A stretch of DNA of 10,474 nucleotides. It comes from an uncultured Lachnospiraceae bacterium. GTDB taxonomy: Bacteria > Bacillota > Clostridia > Lachnospirales > Lachnospiraceae. Below the pieces are notes generated by a model, which saw nothing but the letters and a program-made list of their open reading frames with translations, was not told the DNA's origin and ran no database searches. The translations under genes and the position numbers were made by a program. This document shows positions 1-5,510 of this stretch, in pieces (within the stretch, counting starts at the first letter, position 1; every line of letters begins with the position of its first letter). Location: positions 1-10,474 of the forward strand of contig CAJUMB010000083.1 in the NCBI GenBank assembly GCA_910587105.1, read 5' to 3'.

Positions 1-200
1 TGAAGGCGGGAATCGGTTCCTGTAATCTGCCTTATGAGTCGCTGGCAGATGAGAAGGAGCTTCTGGATAAGGCCTACATTCTTTACGAAAAAGAAGAAAA
101 TGGCAGTGTGCCGTATCATGATACGCTGGATCAGGTCATTGATCAGGCTGAACAATGGTATGAATTGAATTTATTCCAGAAAAGGAAAAGAGATGTTTAA
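1..200 (+). CDS. C-terminal part of an unidentified protein
   Basis: An open frame enters from the left edge (first full codon at 3) and ends at TAA 198-200, giving 65 residues. If the base before the window is A, positions 1-2 complete an ATG, so this could be a whole small protein. It is acidic and Tyr-rich in the middle and ends in a basic tail (FQKRKRDV). No signal peptide, membrane segment or catalytic motif is visible, and I do not recognise the family. Normal codon use and the clean stop followed by a hairpin support a real gene end. Function cannot be given. Confidence 0.55.
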   Translation, partial: KAGIGSCNLPYESLADEKELLDKAYILYEKEENGSVPYHDTLDQVIDQAEQWYELNLFQKRKRDV

Positions 201-326
201 CCGGACTTTTGTTGTCTGGCCGTTAAGAAATATTGCAGACTGTTGTTTTAAAGAATACGGGATAAATAAGACAATGTACTGTCATAGAAAAGGCAGTCTG
301 AGGCGGGGGTTCTGGGAATTCCCGCC
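201..326 (+). ncRNA. Run of three candidate RNA stems after the first gene
   Basis: Directly after the stop codon, CCGGAC (201-206) can pair with GTCTGG (214-219). Next, CAGACTG (236-242) is complementary to CAGTCTG (294-300) and encloses a small GACA/TGTC hairpin (270-283). One base later, 302-311 pairs with 317-326 in a 10-bp stem (six G-C pairs, two G-T, two A-T) around the loop CTGGG. None is followed by a proper T-tract, so a standard intrinsic terminator is not well supported. The region may be a structured 3' UTR, a transcript-end stabiliser or a small RNA. Only the pairing is seen; the role is inferred. Confidence 0.3.
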
Positions 327-726
327 GTTATCAGCTTTATTGGAAGGATAGAAAAAGTCTGGAAATGTGTAAAGGACATTGGAACAGCAGATGCAGTGTA
401 TAGAAGGATGGCGGGATAGAACTGCTTTCCGTAGCTTATTTCCTTTTCTGCGAAACATTTACTACATGAATAATTTCATTTTCTTCTAATTTTCTTTTAG
501 AGTTTACACTTGAAAGTATTAAAAATTAAATATTGAGACTATGAATGATGGAGATAATTCATAAAGTTCTGCAGGACACGGCAGATATTCATTAGGCAGA
601 ATCAGCAGGATATATGGCAGACTATTGTTTTGAAGAAAAAGATAATAGAGAAGGTAAGTATCATAAAACATAGTCAGGGGGCAGAAACCCCATAAGATTT
701 TTGCTTTTTCTTTGTGCATATATAAT
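327..726. other. Gap without a convincing gene
   Basis: I see no supported gene here. A 66-codon frame on the minus strand (519-719) has no ribosome binding site and reads like translated AT-rich spacer. One weak terminator-like element is present: GGGG (677-680 or 678-681) can pair with CCCC (688-691), followed by T-rich sequence (698-711). The stem is only about 4 bp, so termination is doubtful. Confidence 0.4.
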
Positions 727-757
727 TTGACAGATAAATTGCCTTAGAGTATTTAAT
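727..757 (+). promoter_or_regulatory. Candidate sigma-A promoter upstream of the 79-aa gene
   Basis: A perfect -35 box TTGACA lies at 727-732. At a 17-bp spacer the -10 would be TATTTA (750-755). At 19 bp it would be TTTAAT (752-757), which matches the consensus better but is spaced too far. The -35 is convincing and the -10 mediocre. It would give a leader of roughly 110 nt before the start codon at 876. Confidence 0.35.
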
Positions 758-831
758 GTAGAGCATTAAAACAGAAAGACCATGAGAAGAAAATAATGAT
801 ACAGCTGCCGCAGGGAGGATAAAAATATTTT

Positions 832-875
832 AAGAAGGGAGATCCGGGGTACAGAATACCCCGGAAAAAACAGGT
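832..875 (+). promoter_or_regulatory. Leader with a hairpin between Shine-Dalgarno and start codon
   Basis: The only strong ribosome binding site before the ATG at 876 is AAGAAGGGAG (832-841), about 34 nt away, far beyond normal spacing. Between them is a perfect 8-bp inverted repeat, CCGGGGTA (844-851) and TACCCCGG (857-864), with a 5-nt loop. Folding this 21-nt element out leaves about 13 nt between the Shine-Dalgarno and the ATG, a workable distance. A hairpin that bridges a distant Shine-Dalgarno to a start codon is known in principle from phage T4 gene 38. That it works this way here is inference. Near the ATG there is only AGG at 872-874, too close to be useful. Confidence 0.5.
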
Positions 876-1115
876 ATGAGTAAAACAATACGAGAGCTTT
901 ACAAGAATTTGATTCAGGAAATTGATGAGGACGAATTAAGCGGTGCGCTTAAAAAAGATATATTGGAGCTGTTAGGGGATGCTGGGACATATCCGGACAT
1001 GCAGACATATGAAAGGTGCAGGGATAATGCGTTTAGAATTGCAGGCGCCGGCGAGGAGGCAGGTTTCTGCCGGGGATTCAGGTATGCTTTTCGATTGTTT
1101 ATGGAATGCAGGTGA
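876..1115 (+). CDS. Small 79-aa helical protein, possibly DUF6809-like
   Basis: This is a cytoplasmic-looking protein with no signal peptide or membrane segment. The N-terminal half is an acidic and basic helix (RELYKNLIQEIDEDELSGAL). The C-terminal half has two Cys residues and ends in an aromatic Gly-Phe-Arg segment (GFCRGFRYAFRLFMECR). That ending resembles small proteins common in Lachnospiraceae, such as DUF6809, where an 'F-x-x-G-F-R-x-G' type helix closes the chain. The protein is shorter than I would expect for that family, so the assignment is tentative. It is convergent with the XRE regulator, 42 bp away. The start is decided by the reading frame and the odd leader described above. 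No function can be given. Confidence 0.65.
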   Translation: MSKTIRELYKNLIQEIDEDELSGALKKDILELLGDAGTYPDMQTYERCRDNAFRIAGAGEEAGFCRGFRYAFRLFMECR

Positions 1116-1157
1116 ACTTTTGAACGATAGACAACGATGGGATTCATAGGATTAAGT

Positions 1158-1463
1158 TTACAGCGTCCGTAAAAAAGCGATAAGGGACTTATGCTGTTGT
1201 TCAGTCAGACGGCTGGCCTCATCCAGCAGTTCTTTCTGCACATCTGTCAATGAAAAATTGTCTGTATCTGATGCAAAGAATTGGGACAGGCTGATTCCAA
1301 AAGCTATACAGATTTTTTCAAGTGAGTGGATGGTGGGGAGCATGTCCCTGCGGTACCATGAGGAAATTGTGGACTGCGTAAGCCCTGATTCTTCGGCAAG
1401 CTGGTATTCTGACCAGCCCTTTTTCTTCCTGTAATCAGTGATTTTACCTAATACATCTATCAT
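1158..1463 (-). CDS. XRE/Cro-CI family transcriptional regulator
   Basis: This is a 101-aa DNA-binding regulator. Residues about 6-63 form an HTH_3 domain: a first helix (KITDYRKKKGWS), then QLAEESGLTQSTISSWYRR as the helix-turn-helix (about 20-39), then LPTIHSLEKICIAFGISLSQFF, the classic end of the domain. The remaining 38 residues (LTDVQKELLDEASRLT and so on) are a short helical tail, often used for dimerisation in such small regulators. The start has AGAGG (plus-strand positions 1475-1479) 11 nt upstream. The gene is divergent from the coiled-coil operon and its promoter overlaps that operon's promoter, so it most likely represses itself and the operon. Its own ligand or trigger is unknown; there is no sensor domain. 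Confidence 0.93.
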   Translation of the reverse strand: MIDVLGKITDYRKKKGWSEYQLAEESGLTQSTISSWYRRDMLPTIHSLEKICIAFGISLSQFFASDTDNFSLTDVQKELLDEASRLTEQQHKSLIAFLRTL

Positions 1464-1493
1464 GATTTTTACAACCTCTACGCTTTTTCGTTA

Positions 1494-1522
1494 ATTTTAT
1501 GTGTTTTTATGTTGCAAGTTAA
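1494..1522 (-). promoter_or_regulatory. Promoter of the XRE regulator (minus strand)
   Basis: On the minus strand, a -35 box TTAACT (plus positions 1517-1522) and a -10 box TAAAAT (plus 1494-1499) are separated by exactly 17 bp. They match consensus at four and five of six positions. The -35 overlaps the forward -35 by one base (1517), so the two promoters are back to back. ACGCT (1480-1484), just downstream of this -10, is mirrored by AGCGT (1531-1535) next to the forward -10. This pair is a candidate operator for the regulator. Confidence 0.45.
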
Positions 1523-1540
1523 TATTTAATAGCGTAAAAT
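1512..1540 (+). promoter_or_regulatory. Promoter of the coiled-coil operon (plus strand)
   Basis: The -35 box is TTGCAA (1512-1517) and the -10 box TAAAAT (1535-1540), with a 17-bp spacer. AGCGT, which may be half of an operator shared with ACGCT at 1480-1484, touches the -10. Transcription would start near 1547, giving a leader of about 135 nt before the first cistron. Confidence 0.45.
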
Positions 1541-1547
1541 AATAACG

Positions 1548-1683
1548 ATAATAGATACTAAAAGGGAGGCAGGAAGGGCCACATTGTTAAAAATGTTGAA
1601 AAAATAAGAAAAATGACAGAGTGTGTCCATGCCTCCTGCTACAATGGTGGCATTAGGAAACCAAAATGGGAAAGGGAACTACA
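1548..1683 (+). promoter_or_regulatory. Long leader of the coiled-coil operon
   Basis: The leader is purine-rich and contains a Shine-Dalgarno-like GGGAGG (1564-1569) with no useful gene behind it; the nearest ATG (1593) gives only four codons. GGAGGCA (1565-1571) is complementary to TGCCTCC (1630-1636), so a long-range stem is possible. The string CTACAATGG occurs twice (1639-1647 and 1679-1687), the second copy covering the chosen start codon of the first cistron. These could be translational-control elements or chance. Confidence 0.25.
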
Positions 1684-1995
1684 ATGGCAGGTTATTTACC
1701 ACAGATAGTATTACAGAATGAAGTTATCGGCCTTGTGTCTGATATTGCCAAATGCTATCGGGACAGCCGTATCAATGCGGAAATACAGCAGACCGAGAGG
1801 GAAAAGGTGCGGCAGCAGGCAAGGGTCATGATTGCCCGGCATAATGCAGATATGAACAGGGCCATCGAGGAGATAAGAAAAGACAGTGTTCGGAATGTTG
1901 AGCTGATCCGTACAGTCAGGGATATCATGACTAAGAAGGACGTGGATAAAGATATTATTGATTTCTGCAAACATATGATGGGATATTTAAGGTAG
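1684..1995 (+). CDS. Small charged helical protein, first cistron of the coiled-coil operon
   Basis: The product is 103 aa from ATG 1684, which has AAAGGGA (1671-1677) 6 nt upstream. An in-frame ATG at 1666 (109 aa, preceded by AGGA) is the alternative. No signal peptide or membrane span is seen. After a mildly hydrophobic start (LPQIVLQNEVIGLVSDIAK), residues about 25-85 are almost entirely charged or polar helix (EIQQTEREKVRQQARVMIAR), typical of a coiled coil. A short C-terminal segment follows with Cys, His and two Met (FCKHMMGYLR). I do not recognise the family. It is 7 bp from the next cistron and must be co-transcribed with it. A partner role in a helical complex with the other two products is inferred. 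Confidence 0.8.
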   Translation: MAGYLPQIVLQNEVIGLVSDIAKCYRDSRINAEIQQTEREKVRQQARVMIARHNADMNRAIEEIRKDSVRNVELIRTVRDIMTKKDVDKDIIDFCKHMMGYLR

Positions 1996-2002
1996 CTGGG
2001 AT

Positions 2003-2254
2003 ATGGAGGAGCTGAAACAATTTAAAAAACAAATACTTGAAGCTGAAAAGTATGCAAAGGTCTATCAGGAGAGTTTTAAACGCCAGGCTGACAATTACAT
2101 CTGTTCCCTGGAGCAGAAATCAGCCCAGGAGGCGGAAAGCCGGGAAAGGGAACTGGAGGCACAGAGGGCAGAACTGGACCAGATACGTCAAAAGATAAAA
2201 GATGGAAAAGTAAAAGAGTTGTTAAAGGATATAAAAAATAAGGAGGAAGGTTAA
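2003..2254 (+). CDS. Short coiled-coil protein, second cistron
   Basis: This 83-aa product is predicted to be nearly all helix. From about residue 3 to 78 it lacks Pro and has dense Glu/Lys/Gln with spaced Leu/Ile, most clearly in ERELEAQRAELDQIRQKIK. One Cys lies near residue 34. The ribosome binding site is weak (AAGG, 1989-1992), so translation probably depends on coupling to the upstream cistron, whose stop lies 7 bp before this start. Its stop at 2252-2254 is one base before the next ATG. Short lone coiled coils of this kind are usually assembly partners; no specific function can be assigned. Confidence 0.78.
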   Translation: MEELKQFKKQILEAEKYAKVYQESFKRQADNYICSLEQKSAQEAESRERELEAQRAELDQIRQKIKDGKVKELLKDIKNKEEG

Positions 2255-2255
2255 T

Positions 2256-3107
2256 ATGGGACTGCTTGATTTTTTTGAGGACGTAAGGGACAAGGTCTCC
2301 GATGTGGCATTTAACGCATCAATGGCAGTAGAAAGTGCAATGTGTGAAATTTCGAGCCAGGCGGAGCTGGCGGTGGATTCGGCAAAAGAACTGTGTGAGA
2401 TATTTGCAGAAGGAAAGCGGGATCTTGAGGATATAACAGTGAGTACTTTTAAAGACGGAATACCTGAGTGTGCTTCTGAGATCAGGGCTGATGCGGAAAA
2501 AATAATTTCTAAGAGTAAACGTAAATATGAAAAAAAATATAAAAGCGTACAGGAAAAACTAGAGATATTAGAGCATGAGCGGCGGAGCCTGTATGAAGAA
2601 AAGAAAAAAATTGCACGCATGATGAATATGGGACATCATTGTTCTGTCAGCATTCCAGCAGAGATTCCAGCAGTCCGGCTGGGAGAGCCAAAAACGGCAG
2701 AACCAGACAGCATATTTATGGAATTATTTTTGATACCGGGTACACCGCCTATTTTAAAAAGCATATTGGTATATGAAAGAGCAGATAAACGGCTGACTGA
2801 AGCAAGGGGGTATTTGGAAGATGCGAAAGATTTTGAAATAGAAATTGCAAAAGAAAAAGCAAAGTTGAAGGAACTGGAGTGTTTTGCCGAAAAAATTATC
2901 GGCATCTTTGCAGAAGAAAAGGAAGTGCTTCAGACTTTGAAAAAATCTCTGGCAATGGACAGGTCTGGAGAAAGCAGAGAAGCAGTAAAAAGCCTGGAAA
3001 TCCTGCTTGCCGAGTCTGTCCTGGACAGAGATGGGCGGACAAACAAAAAGTATGAAGCGGCTGTATACGGGATAAAAAATCTGTTTAAGGCGGAAGGAGG
3101 AGATTAA
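2256..3107 (+). CDS. 283-aa coiled-coil protein with amphipathic N-terminus, third cistron
   Basis: The start is firm: AGGAGG (2241-2246) about 9 nt before ATG. Residues 1-20 (MGLLDFFEDVRDKVSDVAFN) form an amphipathic helix that could touch membrane. Residues 20-60 are Ala/Glu-rich helix, 75-122 a Lys/Glu coiled coil, 127-170 a Pro/Gly-rich break (SIPAEIPAVRLGEP, LIPGTPP), and 172-235 a second coiled coil. A shorter helix pair closes the protein. This looks like a two-arm coiled coil with a hinge. There is no ATPase, nuclease or transmembrane signature. The amphipathic start plus long helices recalls PspA/Vipp1-like proteins only in outline; I see no diagnostic residues, so this is a hypothesis. 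Its last codons supply a very strong ribosome binding site for a reading frame that overlaps its stop codon. Confidence 0.85.
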   Translation: MGLLDFFEDVRDKVSDVAFNASMAVESAMCEISSQAELAVDSAKELCEIFAEGKRDLEDITVSTFKDGIPECASEIRADAEKIISKSKRKYEKKYKSVQEKLEILEHERRSLYEEKKKIARMMNMGHHCSVSIPAEIPAVRLGEPKTAEPDSIFMELFLIPGTPPILKSILVYERADKRLTEARGYLEDAKDFEIEIAKEKAKLKELECFAEKIIGIFAEEKEVLQTLKKSLAMDRSGESREAVKSLEILLAESVLDRDGRTNKKYEAAVYGIKNLFKAEGGD

Positions 3108-3130
3108 TGGCCAGGAGTATATGGGGATAA
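3107..3130 (+). pseudogene. Probable remnant start of a lost fourth cistron
   Basis: The stop TAA at 3105-3107 shares its last A with ATG 3107-3109, a TAATG coupling junction. GGAAGGAGGAG (3092-3102) sits at ideal distance. Yet the frame reads only MARSIWG before TAA at 3128-3130. Such a well-formed start for seven codons suggests that a downstream gene was deleted or decayed, or that the signal now serves coupling alone. A second tiny frame starts at 3121 (after AGGAG 3113-3117) and gives 15 residues to 3168. The following 500 bp show no clear continuation in any frame. Confidence 0.4.
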
Positions 3131-3647
3131 GTTTATTGTCTAACGGTACTTTATTTTTTGGATGTTAAACTTCGGTTATCGGGGATGCAGTATTGATTTC
3201 TCTAAAAATCCATGTTCTTATTAGATTTATATCTCAAAAACAGATAGTTTCTGGCATTGCCATTAGATTGAAGGAGGCAAAAGAAGATGATACAGACTGC
3301 CTGGGTGGGGGGATGGTTCTGCTGGCGTTATGCGCCCCTAAAGGGCTTGCCGTACTTGCAGTCTTCGCTAATATTTTTATTCCAGATATGGTAGTTCATT
3401 CGATGAAGTTTTAGGAGTAATACTCACAGTTAAAAGACTGTCCAGCGATTGATGGTTTCAATTATAAAAGCATACATAGTAAGAACCTGGCGGCAGATAC
3501 AGGGAGGATAATTTACGAAAGATAAATATATTATTAACTGCAGAAGGACACGGGCAGGGCCGTGGGAATTTTCAGATAATTGGTTCACTATTAAAATCAG
3601 CCATGGTTAATGAGATATCAGATGACACGCAGAATCAGGAGGAAAAA
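3131..3647. other. Gene-poor segment between the operon and the secreted protein gene
   Basis: This segment contains only the short ORF described at 3287-3394, a competing TTG-started frame (3193-3414) over the same bases, a GGGAGG without a start codon behind it near 3501-3506, and a 5-bp hairpin CACGG/CCGTG (3549-3553 and 3560-3564) followed by a short AATTTTC. The last could be a weak terminator. I find no convincing promoter for the 3648 gene. Confidence 0.4.
3287..3394 (+). CDS. Possible 35-aa Trp-rich peptide
   Basis: ATG 3287 is preceded by AAGGAGG (3271-3277) at 9 nt, an excellent ribosome binding site. The frame gives 35 residues with Trp at 6, 10, 13 and 35 (start MIQTAWVGGWFCWRYAPLKG) and a hydrophobic C-terminal half. 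The same bases are open in another frame as part of a 73-aa ORF (TTG start at 3193) that has no ribosome binding site of its own. Within the ORF, GGCG/CGCC (3324-3327 and 3333-3336) and GCCC/GGGC (3334-3337 and 3343-3346) form two mutually exclusive small stems. It could be a leader peptide, a membrane-active small protein, or a noncoding repeat that happens to be open. The ribosome binding site is the only strong evidence. Confidence 0.3.
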   Translation: MIQTAWVGGWFCWRYAPLKGLPYLQSSLIFLFQIW

Positions 3648-4199
3648 ATGAATAAGAATTTTTTAAAGAACAGACTGACCGTTGTACTTGCGGCTGCTGT
3701 GCTTTCCGGCAGCTTTGGCACTCAGACATTTACTGCTCCGGTGGCAGCTGCTGAAAAAGCAGGGGTGGGAAGCTCTGCGGCATATTCAGCCAGTACAGAA
3801 CCTGCAGCAGATTATATGGTTCATGGATGTTCAAGCGGTGCAGAAATGTCAATTAAGAGGAGCCATGCTGTTTATTATATGGCGGCCCACTCGAAAGAGC
3901 CTGAAAATTATTATAATGGCGTAGTACGTAAAATCGTGCTCAAAAAAAAGAAAGTAATTTCTTATGGTTCTTTTATGAAATCGCCGAAAATGAGCCTTTC
4001 AGGCGCATCATACTGCAGAAATAAGAAAAGAACTTTCCGGCTGGCAAAAAATGTGAAGTTTTACAGCCGGGGAGGAAATATGGGAAAACGGAGACAAAGC
4101 AAAAGATATATAAAGTCTTTGTGCAGGACAGCCAATGGGCTTCAGTTTATATTAAAAGTCAAGAACGGAAAAGTGACAGAGATCATCTTTTCCAGTTAA
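3648..4199 (+). CDS. Small secreted basic protein of unknown function
   Basis: The start at 3648 is chosen because AGGAGG (3637-3642) lies 5 nt upstream and it opens a textbook signal peptide: KNR, then a hydrophobic core (LTVVLAAAVLSGSFG), then a cleavage site after PVAAA at about residue 35. The frame extends upstream to ATG 3603, but that start has no ribosome binding site and would spoil the signal peptide. The mature chain of about 148 residues is strongly basic, with runs such as LKKKKV and GKRRQSKR. It has three Cys (61, 123, 159), an odd number. The C-terminal part (LQFILKVKNGKVTEIIFSS) looks beta-rich. I do not recognise a family. The basic charge fits binding to anionic wall polymers, which is inference. 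Confidence 0.82.
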   Translation: MNKNFLKNRLTVVLAAAVLSGSFGTQTFTAPVAAAEKAGVGSSAAYSASTEPAADYMVHGCSSGAEMSIKRSHAVYYMAAHSKEPENYYNGVVRKIVLKKKKVISYGSFMKSPKMSLSGASYCRNKKRTFRLAKNVKFYSRGGNMGKRRQSKRYIKSLCRTANGLQFILKVKNGKVTEIIFSS

Positions 4200-4301
4200 A
4201 TAACTAAATTAGGATATGAGTTTTTATATGTCCTGCAGACATGGATATCATGAGATTTCATAAATCATGTTGTAACTGGGATTGATTTTTTAGGAGTACA
4301 T

Positions 4302-5345
4302 ATGTTCTGTAGAAAATGTGGAAATAAACTGGAAGATGACTGGATCGTCTGCCCCAGCTGCGGGGAGCCGCAAAAGCAGGGAGATATACAGCAGACTTCT
4401 CCAGGGCCAGTAAAAAAATGGTGGATTGCGGCAGGCGCAGGGGTTATTTTCTTAGTGCTCATTATGGCTCTGCTGGGAACGCTGATCATGCTGGGAAGCC
4501 AGATGCCGGCTCATACAGATGGTGGTGAGTCTAAAACGACAGCACCAAAAGAAGTGCTGAAAGAAGAAAAGAGAGAATTAACAGAGACGGCAGCTCCCAA
4601 GCGGAAATCAAAGAAAAAAGCAGCATCCGCCAAAAAGGAAGAAAACGGTGTGGCTGCAGATACAGCAGCTCAAAGTAAAACAGCAGAGGAAAAAACAGCA
4701 GAGGCACTCCGCTCAGAATACATTTTCCCGGACAGCAGCACCAGATATCTGTCAGAGGAAGAAGTCAGAAACAAAGATGCCAGCCAGCTGCTAATTGGCA
4801 GAAATGAAATATTCGCCCGCTATGGGTATATCTTTCAAATGGAAGAATTGAAAACTCATTTTGAGGGTACTTCCTGGTATAAAGGGACGGTGCCGGGAAA
4901 CCAGTTTGATGGAGACGCTGTATTTAATGATTTTGAGAAAAAGAATATAGAATTGATCAAAAAGGTGGAAGATGAAATAAACGGCACAGCGGCAGATCAG
5001 CAGAATGTACAGGAAAATAATTTTTCCATTCCTGCAGGGATATACGTAAACAATCATAGTTTTCCCGGATGGCAGGCACTGGCAGCCGTGGATTATGCTT
5101 CTGTGGACTGGTTTGAAGTGAGTCTTTACACAGAATCCTATACGAACACAGCAGTATTTTATGGTGGAAAAGTGGATGAAAGAACCATTCAAGTGACAGC
5201 AGAAGGCACGGGTATTACGCTTACCCTTCATTGGGAGAACGAGAGAGAAATGACAATAACAAGATCTGGTGAGTTTACTGGTACAGATTCTTCTATGTTT
5301 AATGATATGACAAATATAAATTATACTTTAGCGTCGGGATTTTGA
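4302..5345 (+). CDS. Zinc ribbon, single TM and YARHG-domain membrane protein
   Basis: This 347-aa protein has AGGAG (4292-4296) 5 nt before its ATG. Residues 1-21 form a zinc ribbon with C3, C6, C17 and C20 (two C-x-x-C knuckles), in the cytoplasm. Residues about 40-64 are one transmembrane helix (WWIAAGAGVIFLVLIMALLG). A Lys/Ala/Glu-rich linker spans about 75-135. Residues about 138-223 match the YARHG domain: the signature RNEIFARYGYIF, then FEGTSWYKG and the closing DFEKKNIELIKKVE. The last 100 residues look like a beta domain (IPAGIYVNNHSFPGWQ, then TLHWENEREMTITRSGEFTG). The zinc ribbon-TM-extracellular domain layout is common in Firmicutes envelope proteins. YARHG function is not established beyond an extracellular location. 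A sensory or wall-binding role is possible. The gene follows the secreted protein gene by 102 bp and may be co-transcribed. Confidence 0.9.
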   Translation: MFCRKCGNKLEDDWIVCPSCGEPQKQGDIQQTSPGPVKKWWIAAGAGVIFLVLIMALLGTLIMLGSQMPAHTDGGESKTTAPKEVLKEEKRELTETAAPKRKSKKKAASAKKEENGVAADTAAQSKTAEEKTAEALRSEYIFPDSSTRYLSEEEVRNKDASQLLIGRNEIFARYGYIFQMEELKTHFEGTSWYKGTVPGNQFDGDAVFNDFEKKNIELIKKVEDEINGTAADQQNVQENNFSIPAGIYVNNHSFPGWQALAAVDYASVDWFEVSLYTESYTNTAVFYGGKVDERTIQVTAEGTGITLTLHWENEREMTITRSGEFTGTDSSMFNDMTNINYTLASGF

Positions 5346-5510
5346 TGACGTATGGAATATTTTTCTGCCGGTGGTCAATTTTCAAGCGGGGCTGTCCGTG
5401 ATTCCTGGCACTTGCTGCTAGGGAGAGCGGGGAGCTGAGAACAAAAGGAGTGTTGCCGGCAGGAAGATAATCACATAAAAAAACATTTTACAGAGAGGAG
5501 AAGAAGAAAC

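Noticed and set aside
519..719. A 66-codon minus-strand frame
   Set aside because: There is no ribosome binding site before its ATG and the composition is like translated AT-rich spacer, with no domain or signal.
3287..3346. Tryptophan attenuator
   Set aside because: The stems lie inside the ORF, there is no U-tract terminator, and the genes downstream are not for tryptophan synthesis or transport.
3193..3414. A 73-aa frame starting at TTG
   Set aside because: It has no ribosome binding site at the TTG, and its best-supported part overlaps a different frame (3287-3394) that has one. It could still matter if the segment is a conserved repeat.
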